In this document: positions 47,428 to 58,590 of the stretch, in pieces
Layout of the letters: each line of letters starts with the position of its first letter
Position numbering within the stretch: position 1 is the first letter of the stretch
DNA from: Avena insularis
Lineage: Eukaryota > Streptophyta > Magnoliopsida > Poales > Poaceae
DNA length: 64,000 nucleotides
Assembly: GCA_023614405.1 (NCBI GenBank)
Contig: CM042689.1
Location: 331,862,305-331,926,304 of the forward strand
Reading direction: 5' to 3'
Notes under the pieces: model-generated
Told to the model about the DNA's origin: nothing
Database searches by the model: none
Seen by the model: only the letters and a program-made list of their open reading frames with translations
Made by a program: the position numbers and the translations under genes

Positions 47428-48217
47428 ATGGGGAAGTCTCGTGATGGAAAGTTTCCTATTTCATCATGGGGAAGTCTCGTGATGGCAAGTTTCCTAAACA
47501 CCTCTGTTGCTCTTGATTCATCGTTTGTTATAAGTAAGCTTGTTACACCGCCACCACATACTCATGCTACACACACTGCTGAATCTGAAACTGTTTCTGA
47601 TACTCATGATGTTATTTCTACTATGCTTGATGCGAGTGGTTCATTAGGTCCTTTCCTAGATGCTACTATGGCTGGTCTAGGAAATACTGAAATCCTAGTG
47701 AAGACACTGTTACACATGTTAGCTCACCTGAGTCTAGAGAGAGTTATGATATTAATGATGGTTACATTGAGTTCACTAATGAATTTGTTGAAGAGTGCTG
47801 AAACACACATGGTACTAGTGCTATTAAGAGTCTCCTTTCTAGACATACCATTATTCCTAAATTGTCCTCTGATCCTAAGTTTGCCACCTCTCCCATAGAT
47901 ATTAAAGATAAAGATTATGATTGCTCTCTTTATTTATCCTATTTAGACATTGTTGAGAAAGAACCTTTTTGTGGGAGTGAAAATGAGAGTGATGTGGCTC
48001 ATATGAATGAGCTTTCCACTATGAGTGCTTTATTCTATAATGACTTTAAGATGCGCAAGTACTTTGTTACTAAGATCTTTCCATTTTCACTAAAAGGAGA
48101 AGCTAGGGCTTGGTTTAATAGATTACCTCCTGGTTCCATTGATAGCCCTGATTGTTTGATTGCTTCTTTCTTCCAAAAATATTTTCCTCCCAGTGCTAGA
48201 CATGCTGCTTTGCAGAG
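47428..48217 (+). pseudogene. Athila-lineage gypsy gag, truncated
   Basis: Gag starts MGKSRDGKFP at 47428 and again at 47466, owing to a 38-bp tandem duplication. Frames are broken through 47860, then a clean capsid segment reads FPFSLKGEARAWFNRLPPGS and FFQKYFPPSARHAALQ, typical of Sabrina-type gag. The gene is cut at 48217 by the next LTR. The rest of gag-pol is not in the window. Confidence 0.8.
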
Positions 48218-48606
48218 TGTAACATCCCAAAAATCATGGTTTATAAAGTTGCATATCATTCATGTAGCCTTATGCATTTGGATTATTTTCAAACAAGGTT
48301 TCAAATAAGAAGCCATTTGTTTTTCCTATTATTTCATGTAAGAAAGGCAATGAATTTATTTCAACTCTAAAAATATGAGAATACTTTGATTCAACCAGAA
48401 AAGTTTAAAAGATGATTTGAAAGCTTGCCAAAGTTTTGAAAACAAAAATCTAAATTAAAACCATTTATATGCCTATTATAAATATTTAAATAAGGCATGG
48501 TTTTATTTTATTTTTAATGGGCCAAAGTATTTTTGAGTAAACAACAATGTTTTTACACAAATATATGCATGGATCACTTTACAAAAATCTAGAAAAGGTT
48601 TGAATT
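48218..48606 (+). repeat. Left part of LTR C, inserted in the gag and split by the Tekay-like element
   Basis: Begins tgtaacatcccaaaaatc directly in the capsid coding sequence. It shares the first 15 bases with the Tekay-like LTRs but then differs. It is interrupted at 48606 by the 14-kb element; its continuation is at 62659. Confidence 0.65.
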
Positions 48607-49852
48607 TGTAACATCCCAAAAATACTAAACTTGTATCATCAAACTCTAATCATCCAAAATTAGGGTTAACAAAAACTTTTCTAAATAAAAATATGAAAGC
48701 ATGCATGTGAGTATGCATTTCATTTTGAATTCTTTTGAACCACCTTGTTTGTGTGTTCCTTTGCTTGTAAATGGATGCTTAGGTGAAATAAACATCATCT
48801 AAACAATTCCCAAACTTTTCCCAAAGACAAGTAAATCAAAACAAATAAAATAAGGGAATGGTCATTTTGACCAATTTAACTCCCATGCCTACTTTGGCTG
48901 TCCCAAACTTTCAAAACCTAACAGAAACTTTTCTGGATCTTTGCACCCCTTGATTGTACTCATAACAAAGTATCAAGGCCCACTTTGTGATCATCCAAAA
49001 ACTTTCAAATGCATAGTTTAAATGACAATTCAAAATTGAATCTTTATCATACGAGAAGATCCCACTTTTTCAAAAACAACTCAAACAAGCTCAACTTTCA
49101 AAACCCAAGCATCTGCAGACTCACCAGCACTAACCTAGCACACCCACCAAAAATCTTTTCAAAATTCAAAACTTGAATTCTTGCGGCCACTTCATCAAAC
49201 ACATTGCAGACACAAATCATCAAAATCTTAAACACTATTGTGAGCAGTGATTGAAGCCTAACTTGTTCCCTCTCTGGTTACAACTAGGTTTTAGTAGATC
49301 ATCTAGCTCAATTGCACACCCTTAGCATCACTGTAAGCTTGGCATTGCCATCAATGGTGAGCAGGCCGAATGCACCCTTGTCACCCCCATGTCGACAGCA
49401 AGCTAGGAGGAGAACCAAGCCTAGCCAGCATGTCTGGGAGCAAGCCAACATCCCACCGCCACATCCGGTAGCTTGAACCACCCGACCATGGACCACGCAC
49501 GAACCATGCCAACCTCGCCAGCAACCATGCCGAGAGCATGCCCCGTGCGCCACGCTCGACCGACGCCCACAGACCGCGCGCCGCCCTCGCCACGTGCATA
49601 CATGATTACCATCGTCCCAGCAACCCCGCAGACATGCTCGTTCGCCGCCGCGCTTGACCGCATGTTGTCGCCATTAAATTCTCCGTCAGACGCAGCGTAG
49701 AAACACCGTCGCGTTCCGACCAAACCGCCGTCCCATGTCTCGCCACCGTGTCGTGGAGCATCGCCGAGAGAACGCCATCCCCTAAGCCCGCGCCGATAGT
49801 ACCATCGACCATGACGAGCTCACCTTGCGCCCCGTCGGTCCCCTCGCTCCAC

Positions 49853-49860
49853 TATAAATA
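49853..49860 (+). promoter_or_regulatory. TATA box of the Tekay-like 5' LTR
   Basis: tataaata in the context ctccactataaatagaggcc; identical in the 3' LTR at 59758-59765. Transcription should start about 30 bp downstream, leaving a leader of about 2.9 kb within the LTR. Confidence 0.75.
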
Positions 49861-49878
49861 GAGGCCACCCCAGCCGAA

Positions 49879-52496
49879 TTGAGCACACCATCTAACTCCC
49901 CTCTCATCACTGATCGTGCCACCCTAGTCCTGGAGCAAGGCGAGCAGCGCATCGCCGGAATTTCACCGGAGCCCGCCGCCTCTAGAGAAGAAGGAAGCCA
50001 GCGATTGGAGCTGCCCCAGGAGAAGCTGCCGGTACCAGGAGGTTCGCCGTCGTCGACTTTGTCGTTCGCCCGCCTCGCCGACCCTCACCTGAACCCCGGT
50101 GAGCCCCAACGACCCTCACCCGCCGCGCTAGGTTTTTGTCTCACCGGCGTTGCCCAACATCGACGATGACTCTCAGCCATTGGATTAGAACCAGATCGAA
50201 CGCACCACATCGCCCCATACCACTTCACACCCCCACATCTCACTAACGCATGGGGACAGCCACTTAACCAGCCCGCGTAAGCGCTGTGCTTAGCAGTCCG
50301 GCCCAGTATCGCTTCCCGCGTAGCCCAGTTATTTGAATTTAATCTTTTCCTTTTTATTTCAAACACACTTTTGTACCCAGTTTCAAAAATCAACCCAGGT
50401 CGATTCAGTGAACCAAATTGAATGAAACCAATTTTGTTAGAAAGGGCTAGGAATGCTGAATCCAAGCCCGTTGGATTCAAGTCATTTGAATCTGTAGATC
50501 ATCCTTGGTAAAAATAACAAGGCAGAAGCTTTTCTGCATTCAAACATTTTTCAAATTTAAACTATAATAGCTTTTGAGTTGATTCCAACTCTCAAAAATC
50601 ACATTTAACCATACCTTTCAGAATATATAAAAATATATAAGTTTACTTACAAAAATATTGTTCAAGTAATAAAAGACTGCTACATAGGCATTTCTAGTCA
50701 CTTTATTTAATTAAAATAAAAGGATAAAACCTTATTAAATTGTGACACCACTTTAAATCACATTCCCATGGACTAAAATATGTGGTGATGACATGTGTCA
50801 ACATGATCCCATGTTTGGTTTGGAGAATATTAAATCTTAAGTAATTTTTCAATGAGTAGAAATTACTTTTCTAAAAATAAAAGGAATTAAACCAAGCTTT
50901 AATCTTGTAATGTTAGTGATGATGCTAGATCATCTATAGGACCCTTGTGTGTGATGAATGCAAGTAGTTAAGTATTGTTTGGTGATTGTGTACCTCGTAT
51001 TTATTCATAGACGCTAGTACCGACCAAGGATACGAGGAGGAAGGAGGATACTACGAAGAAGAAGCCGAGGAGAACTTCAACCACTGCTCTGCACAAGGCA
51101 AGCTAACACTTGCAATTTAGCAAGCTTTCTAACCAAGTGGACCAATGCAAGCTGATACTATACCTATGCAAGCCAATACTTGCAAGCTATTAATTTAGCA
51201 AGCTTTACTAATCAAGTTGACCTAGGCAAGCTAACACTTGCAAGATACTCTACTTTAGCCAGCCTAATACTACTAGTTGGATGTGCAAGCTAATACCTGC
51301 TTGCTACCATGCCCACTATATGCCTTAAAGCATATATGATCATAACTCCTTGATAAACCAATCCTAGTTTTACTTGCAAGTTTATTACTTTATTTCTTTA
51401 TCAAAGCTCTTACTTAGAGTTTACTGGAATAAATGGTAGATACTAGGAGGATAATTGAAGGTTGCATAAAGAGCATAAAAGTTGGCTTAAGCTAGATAAT
51501 CTTGATGTCATCCTAAGGCATGAGATTAAACTCAGTTAAACTCCAATAGTTTACCACCACTCATTAGTGCTTACCCCCACTTGTAGATGCTAGGTCTAAG
51601 CATAAAACTTGATCAACATTAGATGGGAATACTTGGTGGAAAAATGGTTATGAAAACCTTGGAATGATGGATCATTCTAATGAAATGTTTTGGACATGTG
51701 TTTTTGAAAACACCAGATGGTTTGGTGATGAAAATGTTGAGGCATGAGCCTTAGCCCTTTATAAAACTGATGGTTGTCTGGATGCGATACCATTCCAATT
51801 TTATCGTACAACCACAATACCCGAAGATTGGGTAGGGCTTGACTGGAAACTTATATACCTTAGTATTAGTTCCCTCACAGCCAAGGTCTAAGCTGAGGCT
51901 ACCTTGTGAAGATTGCCCACCTGTGTAGTACCCAAGATGACAGTTGGTCATGGTTGGGAGGCCAAACTCACAGGAGAGGTGCTTATACTAGGGCGTGTAA
52001 TTGAAAGGTTAGGATTGATTATCCGCATACTGAGTATGGTGAATTAAGGATTCGTTCCTGACGGATGTATCGAATGTTGTGGTGGAAGTGTACAATCTCT
52101 GCAGAGTGTCAAACTATTCGAATAGCCGCGTCCACGGTTATGGACAGTTGGAGTGGCCATACTGTTCCCCCGTCAGATTTTTCCAAAATGACTTGTGAAA
52201 TGAATTGAGACTTTGACTTGACCACAACAGGGTTGTGGCATGAGATACAAGTTCCCACTTAGGTGTTATAAAACATTAACTAGCATTCGTTGCTTCCAAA
52301 CGTAGTAGAGATAAATCTGGATTTTGCAAAACAACCCTAGAGCCTAGTGTCCTATTATCAAAAACCCCTTTCACTTGTTAGTACTAGTTTGCGAGTACTT
52401 AAAGAGTACTCATGGCTTTGTCCCTGGCTATTCCCATGGCCAGACTATGAAGAGGAGTACCTGGAGGATGGACCCCAGGAAGGTTACGACAACTAG
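49879..52496 (+). other. Putative three-exon acidic reading frame inside the LTR
   Basis: Three blocks can be joined in one frame: 49879-50098 (donor CCCG|GTGAGC), 51011-51097 (acceptor TTCATAG|, donor CAAG|GCAAGC of the rarer GC type) and 52444-52496 (acceptor GGCCAG|, ending TAG). Each junction falls in phase 1. Block 2 encodes a Glu/Tyr-rich stretch (GYEEEGGYYEEEAEENF) and block 3 another (YEEEYLEDGPQEGYDN). Block 1 is Pro/Ser/Glu-rich and has no ATG in this frame (it opens at a TTG), so translation, if any, would need another start. The splice pattern is inferred, not observed. Confidence 0.45.
51090..51310 (+). repeat. Degenerate GCAAGCTAAYACTTGCAA repeats in the LTR leader
   Basis: Five to six variants of gcaagctaacacttgcaa (for example at about 51098, 51147, 51176, 51228 and 51287), many with a tagcaagctt word between. 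The unit is nearly palindromic (cttgcaa/ttgcaag). The same array occurs in the 3' LTR at about 60997-61217. Confidence 0.65.
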
Positions 52497-52765
52497 GATC
52501 ATCTCCCATCGTCAGCATTGCCTGTGACCCCGAAGATGGAGCTTCGCCTACGCTACCATTATTATTATTACGTATTCGGCTGCTTGAAGTTGTATTAAGA
52601 ACTGGATCAATGAGATCCTTATTTATGTAAGACCTTATGTATGGTTTGTAATGGATGATGTACTGTGGTATCCAATTCTGTTATGTCTCACAAAAATGGT
52701 AATCCTGGGATTGCGATGTATGGCATAACAGGCATCTGGGATTAAAAATCCGGGTGTTGACAAGT

Positions 52766-52778
52766 TGGTATCAAAGCC
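52766..52778 (+). promoter_or_regulatory. Primer binding site of the Tekay-like element
   Basis: tggtatcaaagcc starts three bases after the 5' LTR and resembles the initiator-Met tRNA primer site (TGGTATCAGAGCC). Confidence 0.8.
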
Positions 52779-52995
52779 ATCCTGACCATAGGAGACCCTA
52801 GTTAGACTGGACGTTAGAATCAAAAACTTAGTTTCAAAAACCAAAGAAAACAAATATTTACAAAAACTTATTCTCATTCTTATCCCTTTGATTCTTTCAT
52901 GAAAATTCATGTTCCTCAAAAAAACTCTTGCAGAATACATAAAATTTTGACACAATTGACCACTCTACTAACTTACTCATCCTATATTCTGATAG

Positions 52996-53786
52996 ATGGA
53001 CGTGAAGTACAACAAGTTTTATCGGTTGGGGAAAGGAGGAGACCTTATCTTTGAGAGGGATTTGGACCAACTTTCGAAACTTGGGCGTACACTTCCGAGT
53101 TCTTCGGAGCTCAGCTCAATGATCAAGGAGGAGAAGATCTGCAGTGGCTAATTGTTGCAAGTCTCCGAGGAAAGATTGAACCTCCCACTGCTGAGGGAAT
53201 TTAGTTTAACTTAAGAGAGAACAACTGGATTGACGGACTTGCCAGGGCCATGCAGGAAGCTCTTTCCCGTCTGTGTGGGCAGAACATCAATCAGATCAAG
53301 GGAACCCGCTTTGAGTTTTGCCCAAGGCGTGATGCTAATGGACAACCACTGGAAGCCCCATACCACCCTGAGCTGAAGACCCAAGTGGACCACCTTAGCT
53401 TCATGATGTACGATCGTCAGCAGGAGTTGGATAACTGCCGTGACTACTCCAACCACAAGTCTGCCATCATCAAGATGAAGGATCAGACCATCGCCATGCT
53501 AGCAAAGGATCGCAAGTCTCGCCGTCGTCAGCTCGATAAGAAGGAGCGCATCATTGCCCGTCTTCACCACCGTATCTCATCTTTGGAGGAGACCATCCAC
53601 GAGAGAGACATGCAGCTGGAGGAAAGGGAGAATGCCGGAGAGGATCTTCGTGGAGACCCCTACTCCTATCTCAGCGATGACGATGATTTTCTGGAGGATC
53701 AGGCTATGGACTTCTTCACCGATGAGTATGATTTCGCCTTCATCGATGATGATGAGGATGAGGAAGCCACGGATTCCAAGGAGTAG
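52996..53786 (+). pseudogene. ORF0-like gene upstream of gag (coiled coil, acidic tail)
   Basis: Starts MDVKYNKFYRLGKGGDLIFE at 52996; a frameshift near 53060 and a stop near 53203 break the first third, after which 53211-53786 is open. The open part has GLARAMQEALSRLCGQN, a long basic coiled coil (about 53400-53640, with DKKERIIARLHHRISSLEE) and an acidic tail of Asp and Glu ending EEATDSKE. Rice gypsy elements of the RIRE3/RIRE8 type have an extra ORF of unknown function in this place, so this is probably the same gene. It does not resemble gag, which starts separately at about 54022. Confidence 0.65.
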
Positions 53787-54000
53787 TACCACTTAAGCAC
53801 TAGCGTAGTGAGTAGTATTCGGTCCCACTGTATCGTAGTTTTCAGAATGGTTCTTAAAACCATCTGTTTTCTTTGTTGTGGTGTGTGTTATATCGTGTGC
53901 TACGAATGAATGAATGAAAAAGCAAGTTGCTAGAAAAATCTGAGTCAAACTTTAAAAACTTTTCAAAGACCCAAAACCTTAGAAATTTCCCTCTTTTCTC

Positions 54001-55370
54001 ATGATCTATCTCAATCTTCAGATGCCACGTAGAGGAAGTGGTTCATCCCCGGACCCGATGTTGCAGATTCTGCAACTGTTGACTTCTGACCGCGAAGCTA
54101 AAAGAGCGAAACGTCAAGCCAACCTAGCCACCTTGCAGCAGATAACCCAGCTAGCCCACAACAACCAAGGCCACGGAAATCAGGACAACCATGGATCTAA
54201 GCTTAAGAATTTCCAGAATACCAACCCACCTGTTTTCACTAAGTCAGAAGACCCCCTAGACGCCGATGATTGGCTGCAAACCATGGAAAACAACCTAGAA
54301 GTCGCTGGAGTGGAAGCCAACGAGAAAGTCCTATTCGCCACCCACTATCTAGCCGGAGATGCGAGAGCATGGTGGAACAGTGTTCACGCAATGACCGGAG
54401 GCCAGATGATGACCTGGGAGGAATTCAAGGTCAAGTTTAGCAGAACCCATGTGCCCCCAGGTTTGATCAAGAGAATGAGAGACGAGTTCAGAGAGCTGAA
54501 GCAAGGAAGGATGACCGTCGTAGAATACTGTGACAAATTTTTGTCATTATCTAGGTATGCCCCGGATGAGATCGACACCGAAGCCAAGAAGAAAGAGAGA
54601 TTCCTGAATGGTCTGCACGATGAGATGCGGACCGTGTTAGTCAGTATTCCCTTTGTTGATATTGAAGCCTTGTCAACTCTGCTATCCAAATGGAAGGAAA
54701 AATCAACCAAGCCAATGAGAACCGCAAGCGTCGCATGATGCATCAGCCAGGAACCCATCAGACCCCAAAGTATCGCCCTAACCCATCTCCCGGATTTGCC
54801 CCAAGAACCAACAGACCCCCGATGAACCGTTCGACCTACCCCAACCGTGGAAACCCTAGGCCCGGAGGAAATCACAACAACCTCGGCAACGCTAGCAATT
54901 TCAACCGTGCCCCACCCAAGTTCAACACCAACAATGCTGCCACCAACACCAACATTGCCCCGAGGACTGGAAGCAATGTTGTGCCTATAGCAGCAAAGTA
55001 CAAGTCGCAAGTGACTTGTTATGACTGTGAAAATAAAGGCCACTATTCCAACGAGTGCCCCAACAATAAGAATGCTGCAGCACCCAATGCCAATGCCCAG
55101 CGTGTTCAGCCCGGAAGAAGATTTGCCCTAGGGAATTCGCTCAACCGCAATGGCCGTCTTTTTCTCATGCATGCTGAAGAAGCTCAGGAAGCACCAGACG
55201 TCATGCTGGGTATGTTTTCTGTTAATTTAGTACTTGCAAGAGTGTTGTTTGATTCTAGTGCATCGCACTCATTTGTCACCGAAGAATTTGCCTGCACTAG
55301 TAAAATTCAACCAACCAAACTGAAGCATGTTATGATTGTTCAAATTCCCAGATCAACCACCAAAGGCTAG
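54001..55370 (+). pseudogene. Tekay-like gag and protease, frameshifted
   Basis: Gag likely starts at the second Met (MPRRGSGSSPD, 54022). The capsid region has DADDWLQTMENNLEVAG, YLAGDARAWWNSV, TWEEFKVKFSRTHVPPGL and QGRMTVVEYCDKFLSLSRYA. A frameshift near 54700 moves the frame to 54690-55370, which has a Pro/Asn/Arg-rich basic stretch, the zinc knuckle CYDCENKGHYSNEC (about 55017-55060) and the start of the aspartic protease, where the catalytic DSGA reads DSSA (about 55250). The frame ends at a TAG (55368-55370). Nucleocapsid and protease would be in the virus-like particle. Confidence 0.85.
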
Positions 55371-55449
55371 GCAAATTTGCAAAGCCGTCCCTATCTGAAT
55401 CCATGGCATAGATTTTTATCCTAATCTGATAGTACTCGGAACTAAAGGG

Positions 55450-57048
55450 TTGGAAGTAGTACTAGGAATGGATTGGATGTCCAAACATAAAGGATTGATT
55501 GACTGTGCCAAGAAAGCCATAACCATGACCAGTACCACCGGAATAGCAGTCGAGCATATATCTGAAACCTTACCTCGTCAATTCAAGTGCAACAAGAGTA
55601 TAGCCCAACCTACCATTGACCAAGTCCGGATAGTCTGTGAATACCCCGATGTATTTCCAGATGTTTTGCTCGGTATGCCCCTAGATCGGGATATCGAGTT
55701 TATCATTGAACTAATCCCCGGAACCGGACCCATAGCCCAGAGACCATATAGTATGAACCCGTCTGAGCTAACAGAACTGAAGAAGCAACTGGATTCCATG
55801 TTGGAAATTGGATTGATTCAACCAAGTGGGTCACCTTGGAGATCACCTGTTTTGTTCGTGGATAAGAAGGATGGAGGTAACCGTTTGTGTACGGATTATC
55901 AGAAGTTGAATGATGTCACTATCAAGAACAAGTACCCCTTGCCCAAGATAGAAGATTTCTTTGATCAGTTGACCGGTGCCAAAGTGTTTTCTAAGATTTA
56001 TCTTAGAACTGGCTATCATCAACTCAAGATTCGTGCAGAGGATATTCCAAAGACTGCCTTTACCACCAGATATGGATTGTATGAGTATACAGTCATGTCT
56101 TTTGGATTAACCAATGCCCCCGCTTATTTCATGAATCTCATGAATAAGATTTTTATGGACTTCCTGGATAAGTTTGTCGTTGTTTTCATTGATGACATTC
56201 TGATTTATTCCAAATCAGAAGAAGAACATGAGCTACACCTAAGGACCATTCTTGGAACCCTTAGAGAGCATCAACTGTATGCAAAGTTTAGCAAATGTGA
56301 ATTCTGGTTACAGGAGGTAGGATTCCTCGGTCACATTGTATCAGCCGGAGGAATTGCCGTTGACCCTGCCAAAGTGAAAGATGTAGAAGATTGGCAAGCC
56401 CCAACCACTCAAACCCAAGTTCGTGCATTTCTTGGATTGGCGGGATATTATCGCAAATTCGTAGAAGGATTCTCGAGTATCGCCAGACCCACGACCCAAT
56501 TGCTAAAGAAGGACAAGAAGTTTGAATGGACCGACAAATGTGAAGCGAGTTTTCAAGAACTCAAGAGGAGATTGATTTCAGCCCCAATCTTGACCCAATC
56601 TTGATCATGCCGGATATCACGAAGCCCTTCGATGTGTATTGTGATGCATCCAAGATCGGTCTCAGATGTGTGCTAATACAAGAAGGCAAAGTTATATCTT
56701 ATCTATCTCGACAACTGAAACAACAGGAGCAAAATTACCCAACCCATGACCTCGAACTCGCAACCGTAGTTCTAGCCCTGGAGACATTACCTCATGGGAA
56801 ACCGTTGTGAGATTTATTCGGATCACAAGAGTCTGAAGTATATATTCACTCAGAAGGAGCTGAATATGAGACAGACAAGATGGATTGAGCTAATCAAGGA
56901 TTACGATCTGGACATTCACTATCACCCTGGTAAAGCCAATGTGGTAGCCGATGCCCTTAGCAGATTGCCGTGCCGCTTGAACTCCATGATTTTGAAGGAG
57001 CAACCGAGCCTGCACAAAGAGATGGAAGATTTTCAAATAGAATTGTAA
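55450..57048 (+). pseudogene. Tekay-like reverse transcriptase and RNase H, broken
   Basis: Protease end ([17 protein letters not shown]), then reverse transcriptase: [37 protein letters not shown] and an intact [14 protein letters not shown]. Motif A reads [14 protein letters not shown] where the family has KIDLRSGYHQ, so the first catalytic Asp is replaced by Tyr. RNase H follows with [12 protein letters not shown] and [10 protein letters not shown] frameshift lies near 56600 and another near 56800. Confidence 0.9.
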
Positions 57049-57059
57049 GTGAAGGATTT

Positions 57060-58525
57060 TTGGCTAGCATAGAACTCCAGCCCACTTTGATCAGTCAGAT
57101 TAAAGAGGTGCAGAAGGGAAATGCTAGTATCGACGGAATCAAGCATCGTATTGGTACAGGCAAAGTACCTGGATTCACCGAAGACGAAGAAGGAGTTCTG
57201 TGGTACAAAGGACGCCTTTGTGACCAGCAGATTCTGAGTTGAAAGAAGTGATTCTGAAGGAGGCTCATGATACTCTTTATTCTATCCATCCCGGAGGAAC
57301 TAAGATGTATCAAGATTTGAAAGAGCAATTTTGGTGGCATAAGATGAAGAGAGAAATCGGAAGCTATATCGCCAAGTGTGATATATGTCAGCGAGTCAAG
57401 GCAGGACATCAAAGACCCGCTGGATTGTTGCAACCCTTGCAAATTCCGGAATGGAAATGGGATTCCGTTGGAATGGACTTTATCACTGGACTGCCTACTT
57501 CTAGTAGGGGAAATGACTCTATTTGGGTCATAGTGGACCGATTGTCCAAAGTCGCCCATTTCTTACCCGTCAAGACCACATATCAGAGTTCGAAGCTAGC
57601 GGAGTTGTACATCGCTAGAATAGTTAGTTTGCATGGAGTCCCCAAGAACATCGTATCGGATCGAGGAACTCAGTTTACCTCGAGATTCTGGAAGAAAGTC
57701 CAAGAAGGTTTAGGATCCCACCTAGATTTCAGCACCGCGTATCACCCTGAGACCGATGGACAAACGGAGCGAGTAAATCAAATACTCGAAGATATGCTGA
57801 GAGCATGTGTGTTAGAATATGGATCCAAGTGGGAAGACTGTCTGCCGTTTGCAGAATTTTCATACAACAATAGTTATCAAGCCAGTTTGCAAATGGCCCC
57901 ATTTGAATTTATGTACGGAAGAAAATGTCGCACCCCTTTGAACTGGTCGGAAGTAGGAGAGAGTCAGATCTTCGGACCCGACATCCTACGAGAAGCAGAA
58001 GAGAAGGTTCACAAGATTCGTGAGCACCTCAAGACCGCCCAGTCCAGACAAAAGAGTTACGCCGATAAGAGACGTCGAGACCTCGCCTTCAACATAGGAG
58101 ATTTTGTTTATCTGAAAGTGTCGCCATTGAAGGGAATGCAGGGTTTCCAACTCAAAGGAAAGTTAGCCCCCAGATATATCGGACCTTTCAAGATTCTGAA
58201 TCGTCGAGGAGAAGTGTCTTATCAATTGGAACTACCTGAAGAGATGTCAGCTGTGCACAATGTGTTCCATATCTCATTACTTCGCAAGTGTCTCGAAGTC
58301 CCTGAGAAGACCGAAGTGTTCAAAAATATCGATCACCGGACCATAGAGATCAAAGATGACCTGACCTATCCTGAAGTACCCATCCGTATTTTGGAAGAAG
58401 CTTTCAGAACTACCCGAACCCGAAGCATCAAGTTTCTCAAGATTCAGTGGAGCAACCACACAGAAGAGGAAGCTACCTAGGAGCGCGAAGATCACATCAC
58501 GACAGAGTTTCCCGATCTCTTCAAA
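57060..58525 (+). pseudogene. Tekay-like integrase with chromodomain-like tail
   Basis: A linker (57060-57240, stop before 57239) is followed by an open frame of 413 codons. The zinc-binding part has HDTLYSIHPG and CDICQRVKAGHQRPAG. The catalytic core keeps VGMDFITGLP, IVSDRGTQFTSRFW and the Glu in QILEDMLRACV, so the D,D-E set is present. Then come FMYGRKCRTPLNW, SYADKRRRDLAF and a C-terminal segment YPEVPIRILEEAFRTTR and FLKIQWSNHTEEEAT that fits a chromodomain. A TAG at 58478-58480 replaces the expected Trp; the frame would continue to a TAG at about 58530. Confidence 0.88.
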
Positions 58526-58576
58526 TCCTAGGTAATCTTTTTGTCCTTTTTCAAATCTCGGGACGAGATTTTGTTT

Positions 58577-58588
58577 AAGGGGGGAAGG
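58577..58588 (+). promoter_or_regulatory. Polypurine tract of the Tekay-like element
   Basis: aaggggggaagg just before the 3' LTR, the primer for plus-strand synthesis. Confidence 0.75.
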
Positions 58589-58590
58589 TT

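Larger units (their letters stand above)
48607..52762 (+). repeat. 5' LTR of the Tekay-like element
   Basis: From tgtaacatcccaaaaatac to ccgggtgttgaca. It is nearly identical to the 3' LTR over most of its length, apart from a variable block at about 49450-49730 and a few indels. It carries a promoter, three exon-like blocks and a degenerate repeat array. Confidence 0.9.

Noticed and set aside
49308..49812. Minus-strand frames in the LTR (Gly/Trp/Cys-rich) as genes
   Set aside because: They lie in the variable GC-rich block and are not kept intact in the other LTR.
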